Counted from the first letter of the stretch, positions 8,995-18,580 are shown. The stretch: 64,000 bases of DNA from Methyloversatilis sp. (GCF_030698125.1 NZ_JAUYNV010000050.1:95157-159156), one strand, 5' to 3'. Notes: generated by a model not told the origin, from the letters alone. Program-made: numbers and translations.

Positions 8995-9001
8995 GAAAAA
9001 A

Positions 9002-9085
9002 AAGGACCCCCACGCTCACTTCGTTCGCTGCCCCCCGAGGGGGCTGCGCTCGCCCTTGGGGCGGCCCGGCGGGCGGCGCGTAGCG
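9002..9085. repeat. G+C-rich intergenic hairpin repeat between mtkA and mtkB
   Basis: The 119-base gap separating the two subunit genes contains GCCCCC-CGA-GGGGGC (9030-9044), flanked by CGCTCACTTCGTTCGCTG, then CGCTCGCCCTTGGGGCGGCCC. This looks like a betaproteobacterial dispersed intergenic element that I recognise from other genomes. A vaguely similar GGCGCC/GGCGGGC stretch occurs at about 10020-10080 between mtkB and ppc. A stable hairpin here may influence the relative subunit yield. Confidence 0.65.
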
Positions 9086-9113
9086 GATAACCGATGCACA
9101 AGAGGATTTAGAC

Positions 9114-10001
9114 ATGAGCATTCTGATCAACGAAAAAACCAAGATCATCGTCCAGGGTTTCACCGGCGACAAAGGCAGTTTCCACGCCAAGGAAATGATC
9201 GAGTACGGCACCAATGTGGTCGGCGGCGTCACGCCGGGCAAGGGTGGTACGACGCATCTGGGCAAGCCGGTGTTCAACACGGTGGCCGAAGCGGTCGAGG
9301 CGACCGGTGCCGAAGCCAGCATCACCTTCGTGGCACCGGCGTTCTGCGCCGACGCCATCATGGAAGCGGCCGATGCCGGCCTTCAGCTGGTGTGTTCGAT
9401 CACCGACGGCATCCCGGCGCAGGACATGATGCGCGTCAAGCGCTACCTGATGCGCTATCCGAAAGAGCGCCGCACCCTGTTGGTCGGCCCGAATTGCGCC
9501 GGCATCATCAGCCCGGGCAAGGCCATGCTGGGCATCATGCCGGGCCACATCTACAAGCAGGGCACGGTGGGCATCGTGTCGCGCTCGGGCACGCTGGGTT
9601 ACGAAGCGGCCGCGCAGATGAAGGCGCTGGGCATCGGCGTGTCGACCTCGGTCGGCATCGGCGGCGACCCGATCAACGGCTCGTCCTTCCTCGATCACCT
9701 GATGAAGTTCCAGGAAGATCCGGAAACGACGGCGGTCGTGATGATCGGCGAAATCGGCGGCCCGCAGGAAGCGGAAGCGTCGGCCTGGGTCAAGGAAAAC
9801 ATGACCAAGCCGGTGGTCGGTTACGTCGCCGGCCTGACGGCACCGAAGGGCCGCCGCATGGGCCACGCTGGCGCCATCATTTCGGCAGCCGGTGATTCAG
9901 CCGCGGAAAAGTCGGAAATCATGCGCTCCTACGGTCTGTCGGTCGCCCCGAGTGCGGGCGAACTGGGCACCACCGTGGCTGCCATGATGGCCAAGCTCTG
10001 A
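9114..10001 (+). CDS. mtkB: Malate thiokinase (malate-CoA ligase) alpha subunit
   Basis: The 295-residue protein matches succinyl-CoA synthetase alpha (SucD) architecture: an N-terminal CoA-binding Rossmann domain ('IIVQGFTGDKGSFHAKEM', 'YGTNVVGGVTPGKGG') and a ligase domain whose phospho-histidine sits in 'KGRRMGHAGAII'. It forms the malyl-CoA synthetase with MtkA. Start MSILINEKTK, with an AGAGGA site upstream. The downstream neighbours ppc and mcl support the malate-specific assignment. Confidence 0.9.
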   Translation: MSILINEKTKIIVQGFTGDKGSFHAKEMIEYGTNVVGGVTPGKGGTTHLGKPVFNTVAEAVEATGAEASITFVAPAFCADAIMEAADAGLQLVCSITDGIPAQDMMRVKRYLMRYPKERRTLLVGPNCAGIISPGKAMLGIMPGHIYKQGTVGIVSRSGTLGYEAAAQMKALGIGVSTSVGIGGDPINGSSFLDHLMKFQEDPETTAVVMIGEIGGPQEAEASAWVKENMTKPVVGYVAGLTAPKGRRMGHAGAIISAAGDSAAEKSEIMRSYGLSVAPSAGELGTTVAAMMAKL

Positions 10002-10103
10002 TCGAACGACGTCTGATCCCGGCGCCATCCGCTGCGCTGCACTGTCCGTCGGGCCGCTCCGGTCCGGCGGGCGGCGCCCAACCTCGACCAGCGAAAGTCC
10101 ATC

Positions 10104-12860
10104 GTGGTGAGTGATCCTGTTTCCATCCCGGCGTCGCCCGACGCACCGGGACACGATTTTTCCGAGAAGGCCGTCGACCTGCTGTTCGCGCAGTTGCGCG
10201 AGGTGGTCCGGCGCCATCATCCCGAACTGCTGAACGTACTGTCCGGCGGCACCTCGGGCGCCGGGCTGTCGCCGCAGATGCTCGGTCGCGCCATCCAGGC
10301 GCAGGGCATCCTGTTCCAGCTGCTGTCGATCGCCGAACAGAATGGCGGCATGCGCAAGCGTCGTGAAGTGGAGCGGCTGCAGGGGCGGGAATGTCTGCCC
10401 GGCACCTTCGCCCACGTGTTTGCGGCTGCCCGCAAGGCGGGCCTGAGTGCCGACGCGGTCCGCGCCGCCTTTGCCGGCCTGAAGGTGCGGCCGGTGCTGA
10501 CCGCCCACCCGACCGAAGCCAAGCGCGTGACCGTGCTGGAACGGCACCGCCGCATCTACCGCCTGCTGATCGAGCTCGAATCGCCGCGCTGGACGCCGCG
10601 CGAGCGCACCGGGCTCGAAAGCACGCTGCGCAATGAAATCGAGCTGTTGTGGCTGACTGGCGAGTTGCGGCTCGAAAAACCCAATGTGTCGCAGGAAATT
10701 GCCTGGGGCCTGCACTTCTTCAATGAAACCTTGTTCGACGTCGCCCCCGATGTGCTGGCACGCGCCGACGAGGCGATGGCCGAGCACTTCGGCGCCGACG
10801 AAGCCGGGCTGCCCGGTTTCCTGGAATTCGGTTCGTGGATCGGCGGTGATCGCGACGGCAACCCCTTCGTCACCAACGCCATCACGCGCGGTGCGCTGAC
10901 CGAATGCCGGCTGGCGGCGCTGCGTCGTCACCGGCAGAGCGTGTTCGATCTGGTGCGCAGCCTGTCGGTAACCGAGGCGGCGCTTGCGCTGCCGGACGAC
11001 TTCCGCGACGCGCTGACGCTGGCGCTGGAAGAGCGCAGCGACGGCAATGCGATCGCCGCGCGCAATCCGGGCGAGCCGTTCCGCCAGTTCCTGGTGTGCA
11101 TGCTGGCCCGGCTCGACGACAGCATCGCCGACGCGTTGCGTGAGCCGAACGACACCGGCACGCGCCACGGTTATGAATCGGCCGAACGTCTGATCGCCGA
11201 TCTGCGCACGCTGGAAACCGGCCTGGCAGACTGCGGTCTGGCCGAGCTGGCCGGCAGCGAAGTGCGTCCGGTGCGCCGCGAGGTCGAGGTGTTCCGCTTC
11301 AGCACCGTGCGGCTGGACCTGCGCGAAAACTCCACCCGCGTCACGCAGACGCTGGAAGCGCTGTGGCGCGCCAGCCGCGGCGAGCCGGCCGATGCAACGG
11401 TGCCGGAGCAGACCGGCCCTGAATGGCGCGACTGGCTGCTTGCCGAACTGGCACAGCCGCGCAGCGGACCGCGCGACGTCGACGAACTGCCGGCGGTGGC
11501 CAGCGAAACGCTGGGCCTGTTCCGGCTGATCGCCGAACTGCGGCCGCGCCTGGGTCGCGACGCCTTCGGCAGCTTCATATTGAGCATGACGCGCAACGTG
11601 TCGGACGTGCTCGGCGTCTATCTGCTGGCCAAGGAGGCCGGCTTGTACGCCGACCCGGGCGGTGTCGAACGCTGTGCGCTGCCCATCATGCCGCTGTTCG
11701 AAACCATCGAAGACCTGCGCCGCGCGCCGGCCATCATGCGCGAGCTGCTCGCCATGCCGCTGATCAAGCGCTCGGTGCGCGCGCTCGGCGGCGTGCAGGA
11801 AGTGATGATCGGCTACTCGGATTCGAACAAGGACGGCGGCTTCCTGTCGTCGAACTGGGAACTGTACAAGGCGCAGATGAAGATGACTTCGGTCGGCACG
11901 GAAGCCGGCGTGAAGATCGCCTTCTTCCACGGCCGCGGCGGTTCGGTCAGCCGCGGCGGCGTGCCGGCCGGGCGCGCCATTGCGGCGCAGCCGGCAGGCT
12001 CGATCCAGGGGATTTTCCGCCTGACCGAGCAGGGCGAAGTCATCTCGTCAAAGTATGCAAACAAGGGCACGGCGGCGTTCAACCTCGAACTGCTGGCGGC
12101 CAGCGTGTTCGACCATGCGCTGAAGTCCGGCCGCAGCGACGGCATCACGATGGTGGCCGAATTCGACGACGCGCTCGAAGCGCTATCGGGCGCCGCGCAC
12201 GCCGCCTACGCGAACCTGATCGGTCATCCCGGTCTCGTGAGCTACTTCCAGGAAGCCAGCCCGCTCGACGAAATTTCGCTGCTCAACATCGGCTCGCGCC
12301 CGGCGCGTCGCTTCGGCGCGCGCTCGCTGTCCGAGCTGCGGGCGATCCCGTGGGTGTTCGCGTGGGCGCAGAACCGCCACCTGATCACCGGCTGGTTCGG
12401 CGTCGGCTCCAGTCTGGATAACTTCACCCGCGTGCGCGGGGCCACCGGCGAGGCGCTGCTGGCGCGCATGTTCAACGAGTCGCCGCTGTTCCGGCTGATC
12501 GTCGACGAGGTCGAAAAGACGCTCGCCGTGGTCGATCTCGAACTGGCGCGCGAATACAGCCTGCTGGTGGCCGACGCCGGCGTGCGCGAAGAAGTGTTCG
12601 GCATGATCGTGCGCGAGCACGAAATCACCTGCAGCCAGATCCTTCGGCTGTCCGGTTCGCGCACGCTGGCCGAGCGTTTCCCGGACTACCGCCAGAAGCT
12701 GGCGCACCGCCTGCCGGTGGTCAATCAGGTCAGCCGGCAGCAGATCGGCCTGCTGCGCGCCTACCGCCAGACCGACGACGCGGCGCGCAAGGAGGAATTC
12801 CGCAAGGCGCTGCTGCTGTCGATCAACTGCGTGGCCGCCGGTTTCGGCGCCACCGGCTGA
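10104..12860 (+). CDS. ppc: Phosphoenolpyruvate carboxylase
   Basis: This 918-residue enzyme carboxylates PEP with bicarbonate to oxaloacetate, the CO2-fixing step of the serine cycle. Conserved signatures include 'VLTAHPTEAKR' (catalytic His), 'GGDRDGNPFVT', 'MIGYSDSNKDGG', 'FFHGRGGSVSRGG' and a C-terminal 'INCVAAGFGATG' in place of the usual QNTG end. I used the GTG at 10104; a second GTG follows at 10107 and the Shine-Dalgarno is weak, so the exact start is uncertain by a few codons. The long antisense frames over this gene are shadows. Confidence 0.94.
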   Translation: MVSDPVSIPASPDAPGHDFSEKAVDLLFAQLREVVRRHHPELLNVLSGGTSGAGLSPQMLGRAIQAQGILFQLLSIAEQNGGMRKRREVERLQGRECLPGTFAHVFAAARKAGLSADAVRAAFAGLKVRPVLTAHPTEAKRVTVLERHRRIYRLLIELESPRWTPRERTGLESTLRNEIELLWLTGELRLEKPNVSQEIAWGLHFFNETLFDVAPDVLARADEAMAEHFGADEAGLPGFLEFGSWIGGDRDGNPFVTNAITRGALTECRLAALRRHRQSVFDLVRSLSVTEAALALPDDFRDALTLALEERSDGNAIAARNPGEPFRQFLVCMLARLDDSIADALREPNDTGTRHGYESAERLIADLRTLETGLADCGLAELAGSEVRPVRREVEVFRFSTVRLDLRENSTRVTQTLEALWRASRGEPADATVPEQTGPEWRDWLLAELAQPRSGPRDVDELPAVASETLGLFRLIAELRPRLGRDAFGSFILSMTRNVSDVLGVYLLAKEAGLYADPGGVERCALPIMPLFETIEDLRRAPAIMRELLAMPLIKRSVRALGGVQEVMIGYSDSNKDGGFLSSNWELYKAQMKMTSVGTEAGVKIAFFHGRGGSVSRGGVPAGRAIAAQPAGSIQGIFRLTEQGEVISSKYANKGTAAFNLELLAASVFDHALKSGRSDGITMVAEFDDALEALSGAAHAAYANLIGHPGLVSYFQEASPLDEISLLNIGSRPARRFGARSLSELRAIPWVFAWAQNRHLITGWFGVGSSLDNFTRVRGATGEALLARMFNESPLFRLIVDEVEKTLAVVDLELAREYSLLVADAGVREEVFGMIVREHEITCSQILRLSGSRTLAERFPDYRQKLAHRLPVVNQVSRQQIGLLRAYRQTDDAARKEEFRKALLLSINCVAAGFGATG

Positions 12861-12930
12861 CCGGGGGCGCCCTGTTCATCGTTTCTGAACCATTCATTCA
12901 ACATTCGCAACATCACCGGAGGAGACATCC

Positions 12931-13908
12931 ATGAGCTTCACAATCATCGAACAAGCCACACCGCGCCTGCACCGTTCGGAACTTGCCGTCCCGGGTTCCA
13001 ACCCGGGCATGTTCGAAAAGGCCGCCAAGTCGGCCGCCGACATCATCTTTCTCGACTGCGAAGACGCGGTCGCACCGGATGACAAGGAACAGGCACGCAA
13101 GAACATCATCCAGGGCCTGAACGAGGTCGACTGGGGCACCAAGACGATGATGGTGCGCATCAACGGTCTCGACACCCACTACATGTACCGCGACGTGGTC
13201 GACATCGTCGAAGCCTGCCCGCGCCTGGACATGATCCTGATCCCGAAGGCCGGTGTCGCGGCCGACGTGTACGCCGTCGACATGATGGTCACGCAGATCG
13301 AAGCGGCCAAGAAGCGCACCAAGCGCATCGGCTTCGAAGTGCTGATCGAGACCGCGCTCGGCATGGCGAATGTGGAAGCGATCGCCCAGTCGTCGAAGCG
13401 CCTCGAAGCGATGAGCTTCGGTGTGGCCGACTACGCCGCCTCGACGCGCGCCCGCACGACCGTGATCGGCGGCGTGAACAAGGACAGCGTCGTGCTGAGC
13501 GACAAGGACGAAGCCGGCAACCGCCAGGCCTTCTGGACCGACCCGTGGCACGCCGCGCAGACGCGCATGATGGTGGCCTGCCGCGCCTACGGTCTGCGCC
13601 CGATCGACGGCCCGTTTGGTGACTTCAACGATCCGGACGGCTATATTTCCGCGGCGAATCGCGCCGCAGTGCTGGGCTACGAAGGCAAGTGGGCCATTCA
13701 CCCGTCGCAGATCGAACTGGCGAACACGGTGTACACCCCGTCGGCCGCCGAAGTGACCAAGGCCCGCCGCATCCTCGAAGCGATGGCGCAGGCGGCGAAG
13801 GAAGGTCGCGGTGCGGTGTCGCTTGACGGTCGCCTGATCGACATCGCCAGCATCCGCATGGCCGAAGCGCTGATCGCCAAGGCCGACAGCATCGCCGCGG
13901 CGACCTGA
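12931..13908 (+). CDS. mcl: L-malyl-CoA lyase
   Basis: The 325-residue HpcH/HpaI aldolase/citrate-lyase beta family protein starts MSFTIIEQATPRLHRS behind a perfect GGAGGAG. Motifs: 'LDCEDAVAPDDKEQARKN', the metal-ligand Glu in 'LIETALGMAN' and Asp in 'FGVADYAAS', and 'KWAIHPSQIELAN'. The length equals methylotroph MclA (~324 aa). It cleaves malyl-CoA to acetyl-CoA and glyoxylate, the latter returning to SgaA. It follows ppc by 70 bases. Confidence 0.93.
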   Translation: MSFTIIEQATPRLHRSELAVPGSNPGMFEKAAKSAADIIFLDCEDAVAPDDKEQARKNIIQGLNEVDWGTKTMMVRINGLDTHYMYRDVVDIVEACPRLDMILIPKAGVAADVYAVDMMVTQIEAAKKRTKRIGFEVLIETALGMANVEAIAQSSKRLEAMSFGVADYAASTRARTTVIGGVNKDSVVLSDKDEAGNRQAFWTDPWHAAQTRMMVACRAYGLRPIDGPFGDFNDPDGYISAANRAAVLGYEGKWAIHPSQIELANTVYTPSAAEVTKARRILEAMAQAAKEGRGAVSLDGRLIDIASIRMAEALIAKADSIAAAT

Positions 13909-14004
13909 TCGCTGCATATATACAGAGGGGGCGCACATCTGCACTCGCCGGTCGCGCCCGCATCCGATTCATGACCACATCTCGACTACACGGAAAAAAC
14001 CGAT

Positions 14005-15678
14005 ATGGCATCCGATATTGAAATTGCACAGCAGGCCAAGATGTTGCGCATCAGCGAGGTCGTGTCCAGGCTGGGCATCCCGGAAGACGCGATCGAGCCG
14101 TACGGCCACTACAAGGCCAAGGTGTCGCTCGAATACCTGAACACGCTGAAGGACCGCCCGGACGGCAAGCTCATCCTGGTCACCGCGATCAGCCCGACGC
14201 CGGCCGGCGAAGGCAAAACTACGACCACGGTCGGTCTGGGCGACGCGCTGAACCGCATCGGCAAGAAAACCATGATCTGCCTGCGCGAGCCTTCGCTCGG
14301 GCCGGTGTTCGGCGTGAAGGGCGGGGCGGCCGGCGGTGGCTACGCCCAGATCGTGCCGATGGAAGACATCAACCTGCACTTCACCGGTGACTTCCACGCC
14401 ATCGGTGCCGCGCACAACCTGCTGTCGGCGCTGATCGACAACCACATCAACCACGGCAACGAGCTGCGCATCGATCCGCGCCTCATCCAGTGGAAGCGTG
14501 TGGTCGACATGAACGACCGCGCACTGCGCAAGATCACCATCGGCCTGGGCGGCACCGCCAACGGCTTCGTGCGCGAAGACGGCTACGACATCGTCGTGGC
14601 CTCGGAAGTGATGGCCATCCTGTGTCTGGCCGGTTCGCTGTCCGACCTGAAGGAACGCCTCGGCCGCATCATCATCGGCTACACGCTGGGCGACAAGAAG
14701 CCGGTGTATGCGAGCGACCTGAAGGCGCAGGGCGCCATGGCCACATTGCTGAAGGACGCGATCAAGCCGAACATCGTGCAGACGCTGGAAAACAACCCGG
14801 CCATCATCCACGGCGGCCCGTTCGCCAACATCGCGCACGGCTGCAACTCGGTCACCGCGACCAAGGCCGGTCTGAAGATGGCCGACTACGTCGTGACCGA
14901 AGCCGGCTTCGGCGCGGACCTGGGTGCCGAGAAATTCATCGACATCAAGTGCCGCATGGCCGGGCTGAACCCCGCCGCCGTCGTGCTGGTCGCCACCATC
15001 CGCGCGCTCAAGTTCCACGGCGGCGTGAAGAAGGAAGAGCTGAACCAGGAAAACCTGGCCGCGCTCGAAAAGGGCATCTGCAACATCGAGCGCCACCTGA
15101 AGAACATCAAGGAGCACTACGGCCTGCCGTGCGTCGTGTCGGTCAATCACTTCACCTTCGACACCGACGCCGAAATCGCGCTGCTGAAGAACCGCATCGA
15201 AGCGCTCGGCGGCAAGTTCGTCATCGCCCGCCACTGGGCGAGCGGCGGTGCCGGCGCCGAAGAACTGGCCCGCATGGTCGCCGACATCTGCGACAACGCC
15301 CCCGGCCAGCACACCTTCGTGTACGACGCCAACGCGACGCTGCAGGACAAGATCACCACCATCGCCACCAAGATCTACGGCGCCGGTGCAGTGACCTTCG
15401 CCGATGCCGCGCGCAAGCAGCTCGAAAGCTGGAACGCCGACTACGGCCACTTCCCGGTGTGCATGGCCAAGACCCAGATGTCGTTCTCGGCCGACGCCAA
15501 CGCCAAGGGTGCCCCGAGCGGCCACACCCTGAACGTGCGCGAAGTGCGCCTGGCCAACGGCGCCGGCTTCGTCGTCGCCGTGTGCGGCGACATGATGACC
15601 ATGCCGGGCCTGCCGAAGGTGCCGAGTGCGGAGAAGATCGACATCGACGACAACGGCAAGGTGTCGGGGTTGTTCTGA
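14005..15678 (+). CDS. ftfL: Formate-tetrahydrofolate ligase
   Basis: The 557-residue protein has the ATP site '[16 protein letters not shown]', plus '[20 protein letters not shown]', 'FTGDFHAI' and the C-terminal '[11 protein letters not shown]'. It ligates formate to THF to give formyl-THF, which FchA and MtdA then take to methylene-THF. In methylotrophs it is often called ftfL; fhs is the general symbol. It is separated from mcl by 96 bases and followed by a terminator. A fragment resembling its 3' end recurs at 18524-18580. Confidence 0.95.
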   Translation: MASDIEIAQQAKMLRISEVVSRLGIPEDAIEPYGHYKAKVSLEYLNTLKDRPDGKLILVTAISPTPAGEGKTTTTVGLGDALNRIGKKTMICLREPSLGPVFGVKGGAAGGGYAQIVPMEDINLHFTGDFHAIGAAHNLLSALIDNHINHGNELRIDPRLIQWKRVVDMNDRALRKITIGLGGTANGFVREDGYDIVVASEVMAILCLAGSLSDLKERLGRIIIGYTLGDKKPVYASDLKAQGAMATLLKDAIKPNIVQTLENNPAIIHGGPFANIAHGCNSVTATKAGLKMADYVVTEAGFGADLGAEKFIDIKCRMAGLNPAAVVLVATIRALKFHGGVKKEELNQENLAALEKGICNIERHLKNIKEHYGLPCVVSVNHFTFDTDAEIALLKNRIEALGGKFVIARHWASGGAGAEELARMVADICDNAPGQHTFVYDANATLQDKITTIATKIYGAGAVTFADAARKQLESWNADYGHFPVCMAKTQMSFSADANAKGAPSGHTLNVREVRLANGAGFVVAVCGDMMTMPGLPKVPSAEKIDIDDNGKVSGLF

Positions 15679-15703
15679 TCGTCATGGCGCTGCAATGAAG
15701 AAG

Positions 15704-15731
15704 GCCGCCTTCGGGCGGCATTCTTTGTTTA
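15704..15731 (+). terminator. Terminator after ftfL
   Basis: GCCGCC-TTCG-GGCGGC is a perfect 6-bp stem with a UUCG loop, followed by the T-rich run ATTCTTTGTTT. It closes the rightward serine-cycle operon, 25 bases after the ftfL stop. Confidence 0.85.
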
Positions 15732-15835
15732 CTACGCATCGCGCGCATCGCAGGTACGCTCAATCGTCGAGCCGATCCGTTGCCCGACGCATTCGGGGTA
15801 TCCTTCAGCCGACGTTTGGTAGAGGAATTCAGCTT

Positions 15836-16036
15836 ATGGATATTCAGAACTTGAGCGCCAGCGAACGCATCCTGCTTGCGCAGAAGCTGTGGGACAGCGT
15901 CCATGATTCGGCAAACGACATCCCGGTGACGCCCGCACAGCAGGCGGTGCTCGATCAGCGGCTGGCCGCACTGGCGCTGGACGCGCACCCCGGCGATGAC
16001 TGGAAGGACGTAAAGCGGCGCATCACGAGCGCCTGA
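15836..16036 (+). CDS. Addiction-module antitoxin component
   Basis: The 66-residue protein (MDIQNLSASERILLAQKLWDS..., ending RRITSA) has the helical 'LxxxERIxLAxxLWDS' pattern of the 'putative addiction module component' family that pairs with RelE/ParE toxins. AGAGGAA precedes the ATG. The toxin reading frame begins one base after its stop, as in a coupled TA pair, but that toxin is frameshifted, so this antitoxin may be an orphan. A partly deleted paralogue is at 18644-18808. Confidence 0.8.
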   Translation: MDIQNLSASERILLAQKLWDSVHDSANDIPVTPAQQAVLDQRLAALALDAHPGDDWKDVKRRITSA

Positions 16037-16037
16037 C

Positions 16038-16323
16038 ATGAGCTGCAAGGTGTTCGTCCGCCCCGAAGCGGAACGCGATCTTGCGAGCAGCTACGCCTTC
16101 TATCAGGAGTGTCGTCGTGGTCTGGGCGAAGACTTCCTGAGCAGCGTCGAAGAATCCTTCGAACGCATCTCGAAAAATCCATTTCTCTACCCCGACGTCC
16201 ATCGGGGCATTCCTGCGCCGGTTTCCCTATGGCGTGTTCTATCTGGTGATCGACGGCAGGATTTCCGTGCTGGCTGTTCTGCACGCTGCCCGGGACCCGG
16301 ACGAATGGCAGGCGCGGCGCTGA
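16038..16323 (+). pseudogene. RelE/ParE-family toxin, broken by an 11-bp deletion
   Basis: The frame begins MSCKVFVRPEAERDLASSY and runs as a normal RelE/ParE toxin to 'YPDVHRGI'. Compared with the paralogue at 18810, 11 bases (between GGCATT and GCGCCGG, about 16212) are missing. The genuine C-terminus (RRFPYGVFYLVIDGR ... DEWQARR, stop at 16321) then continues in another frame, and the actual frame runs on to 16340 with unrelated residues. The toxin lacks its conserved C-terminal strands and is probably inactive. Confidence 0.82.
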
Positions 16324-16361
16324 TGCTCACGGCGCACTGATCGCCGGCTCTGGCCAGTTCG

Positions 16362-16625
16362 AGAACAGGGAGCAGACCAGGAATACCTATTTGGCGTTCG
16401 AGCGAGTATTCCTGGTCTGCCACCTGTTTTCCATTAGTCTGCATATGCGGGATCGCCCGTCGTGTCTCGCGCACTCGTTCAACTCACTGTTCAAGCACAT
16501 GACATCCACCAACAAGAATCGGGACAATCGGGGACAGGGACAATCGGAGGGACAATCGGGGACAGACCACGAAAAAATATTCTGCCTTCAAGCGAGTATT
16601 CGTCTTCTGTCAGCGATTTTTCATT
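16362..16625. repeat. Inverted and direct repeats downstream of the broken toxin
   Basis: The 312 bases from 16324 to 16635 contain no gene. A perfect 15-bp inverted repeat GCAGACCAGGAATAC (16372-16386) / GTATTCCTGGTCTGC (16406-16420) extends imperfectly into AACAGG/CCTGTT on the outside. A degenerate copy of its right arm (AAGCGAGTATTCGTCTTCTGTC) lies at about 16591-16612. Between them is a cluster of GGGACAATCGG / GGGGACAG repeats (16522-16570) followed by CCACGAAAAA, a pattern often found beside IS200-like (Y1) transposases. No transposase is present. Confidence 0.7.
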
Positions 16626-16635
16626 TCCCGGTCTT

Positions 16636-18354
16636 TCATAGCCTCGGCGTCGCCTGCTGAGCCACTGCGACGATGTCGTCTAGCACCCGGAGCACTTCCG
16701 CATCCAGTTGACCCAGCGGCAGCGCGTCGGCCAGACCGTGGTAGTCGCGCTTGTACAGTTGTTGTGGAGTGCCGAGCTGGTGAAAGTAGTTTTCCATCAG
16801 CGGGTCGAGAAATTCGTCGGTCACCTTGATGTCGGCGCCCCAGGGTGAGGGGCGGCGGGTGATTTCGAGCGCGTGCAGCAGTTCGTCCAGGCAGCGCTCA
16901 AGTACCTCAAGCCGCTTCGCGCGCTCGGCGGCGTCCACCAGATCGTTGTCGCGCAGGTCGAGTTGCACGAAGCCGCGCAGGCTGTCGGGCGTGACCAGAT
17001 AGTTCTCGATTTCGCGTCGCGACCACTGGTATTCGGTCAGTGGCGTGCCGGCCTGCAGTTCGCGGTCCAGCCGGTCAAAAAGTGCATAACCGACCAGATC
17101 GGGCTTGGCTTCGCGCAGGCCGTAGAAGTGGTTGCGCGCGTCCTGCGGCTGGTTGCTGCCGAGGTAGGTGACCGGCACCGAATCGTTCAGCACCGCCTGC
17201 GCCGGATGATCCAGCCGCTGCGCCAGCCGCCGCAGGATGGCGAGATCGGTCGATCCTTCGACATAGAGCATCCAGCCCTTCTGCTCGGCAAGGTAGTAGT
17301 CCGCCATGCGTATGCTTTCCAGCGCCTTCTTCACCTGACCGCGCGCACGCGTGTCGATGCGGTGCGGCGCGCCGACGAAAGCCATCACCACGTCGCGTTC
17401 GGCCGCTTCCTGCAACACGACTTCGGAATGGCTGGCGGCGACGATCTGCGAACCATTGCCGGCGGCGATTTCGGTGATCAGGTTGTACACGTCGCGCTGG
17501 CGCAGGATTTCAAGGTGCGCGTCCGGCTCGTCGAGCAGGAGGACGGCCCCCGGATTGGCGAGCAGGAAGGACAGCAGCAGGATGACCTGCTGGCAGCCGC
17601 GCCCGGACGAGGACAGATCCAGCTCCACACCATTGCGCTCGCGGTAGGTGAGCACCAGTTCGCTGCGTTCCTTGATGTACTGCGGGTCGTTCAAGCGGAT
17701 CTGGAACAGCGCGTCGATGCGCTCGACGAGCAGCGTCCAGCCGGCCTTGTCGTCCTGCGAATGGAGCTGCCAGCAAAGATTGCGCAATACCTGCGCGGTC
17801 TGGCCTTCGCCGATCAGTACGCCGATTTCGCCCTTTTCCTTGCGGTATTCGCGCTCGGCCAGCCCGGACATCGGCGGCAAGAACACCACCGCGTGCTTGC
17901 GCGCGGCAGCCGGCACCTTGCCTTCGGTGTCGCCTTCGACCAGGCGGCAGTAGAAGGACTCTTCATTGGCGTAATAGAAGTCGAGCACGCAGCGCCAGGG
18001 CAGGTCGTCCTCAACGCCGTCGGCTTCGAGCGTGATGTAAACCTTTTCGGTCTTCGGCTTGCCGCTGCTGCGGTCGCTGTCGTGGGTGTGCAGGTCGTTC
18101 CACAGCAGGCGCGCATTCGGCACCGGAATCGCATTCAGATCACGCCGGTTGATCGTCACGCCCTGGCGTTCGCTGGCACTGCTGCGGTCCCGCTTTTCCG
18201 CCCAGCGCCGCCAGCCGATGTCCCACAGCGCGAGCGCCTGAAGGGCAGTCGTCTTGCCTGAATTGTTCGGCCCGATGAAAACGGCGGCTGTACCCAGTTC
18301 GAGTTCGGCCGAAGTCAGGCGCTTGAAATTCCGGATGCAGAAGCGGGTGATCAT
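16636..18354 (-). CDS. OLD-family ATPase with Toprim domain (candidate defence protein)
   Basis: The 572-residue protein starts MITRFCIRNFKRLTSAEL, the beginning of SMC/RecF-like OLD ATPases. Walker A 'GPNNSGKTT' is at residues ~28-36, an ABC-type signature 'LSSSGRGCQQ' precedes Walker B 'LLLDEPDAHLE' at ~270. A Toprim-like segment follows, with 'LYVEGSTD' (~362) and 'LFDRLDR', then 'WSRREIENYL', typical of this family. OLD proteins are DNA nucleases, some of them antiphage. No partner gene adjoins it, so a stand-alone class 1 OLD role is most likely. It lies between two copies of a decayed TA module, which suggests horizontal gain. Confidence 0.82.
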   Translation of the reverse strand: MITRFCIRNFKRLTSAELELGTAAVFIGPNNSGKTTALQALALWDIGWRRWAEKRDRSSASERQGVTINRRDLNAIPVPNARLLWNDLHTHDSDRSSGKPKTEKVYITLEADGVEDDLPWRCVLDFYYANEESFYCRLVEGDTEGKVPAAARKHAVVFLPPMSGLAEREYRKEKGEIGVLIGEGQTAQVLRNLCWQLHSQDDKAGWTLLVERIDALFQIRLNDPQYIKERSELVLTYRERNGVELDLSSSGRGCQQVILLLSFLLANPGAVLLLDEPDAHLEILRQRDVYNLITEIAAGNGSQIVAASHSEVVLQEAAERDVVMAFVGAPHRIDTRARGQVKKALESIRMADYYLAEQKGWMLYVEGSTDLAILRRLAQRLDHPAQAVLNDSVPVTYLGSNQPQDARNHFYGLREAKPDLVGYALFDRLDRELQAGTPLTEYQWSRREIENYLVTPDSLRGFVQLDLRDNDLVDAAERAKRLEVLERCLDELLHALEITRRPSPWGADIKVTDEFLDPLMENYFHQLGTPQQLYKRDYHGLADALPLGQLDAEVLRVLDDIVAVAQQATPRL

Positions 18355-18523
18355 GAGGCGGAAGAATACCGGCGAGCGGATGGCGGTTCATTATGCCCCG
18401 GCGCCATCGGACCGTCTTCCTGACGGTGCAGCGGCCGACGATGCACGGGTTGTCCGCCGACTGTCTCGCGGCCGGTTGCCCGTCGAAGTCGCTGCCTTGC
18501 TAGGCAGAAGTCGATGCCAGGGA

Positions 18524-18580
18524 CGCCGGCTTCGTCGTCGCCGTTGGAAGAGATCGACATCGACGAGACGGCAAGATGTC
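18524..18580 (+). pseudogene. Remnant resembling the 3' end of ftfL
   Basis: Bases 18355-18643 carry no gene. Within them 18524-18544 is identical over 21 bases to ftfL 15561-15581. After a gap of ~50 bases relative to ftfL, 18546-18580 closely follows ftfL 15631-15665, including a shared 15-base run GATCGACATCGACGA. The order is the same as in ftfL and both copies are followed by the TA module. This indicates that the duplicated segment included the end of ftfL and has since decayed. Confidence 0.65.

Noticed and set aside
7819..10001. Succinyl-CoA synthetase sucCD
   Set aside because: The sequences alone could fit, but placement between glyA and ppc-mcl-ftfL in a serine-cycle locus makes malate thiokinase much more likely.
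9897..11930. 677-codon open frame antisense to ppc
   Set aside because: Translation is His/Arg/Gln-rich with no domain signature, and the opposite strand encodes a full PEP carboxylase with all motifs. Long antisense frames are expected in G+C-rich genes.
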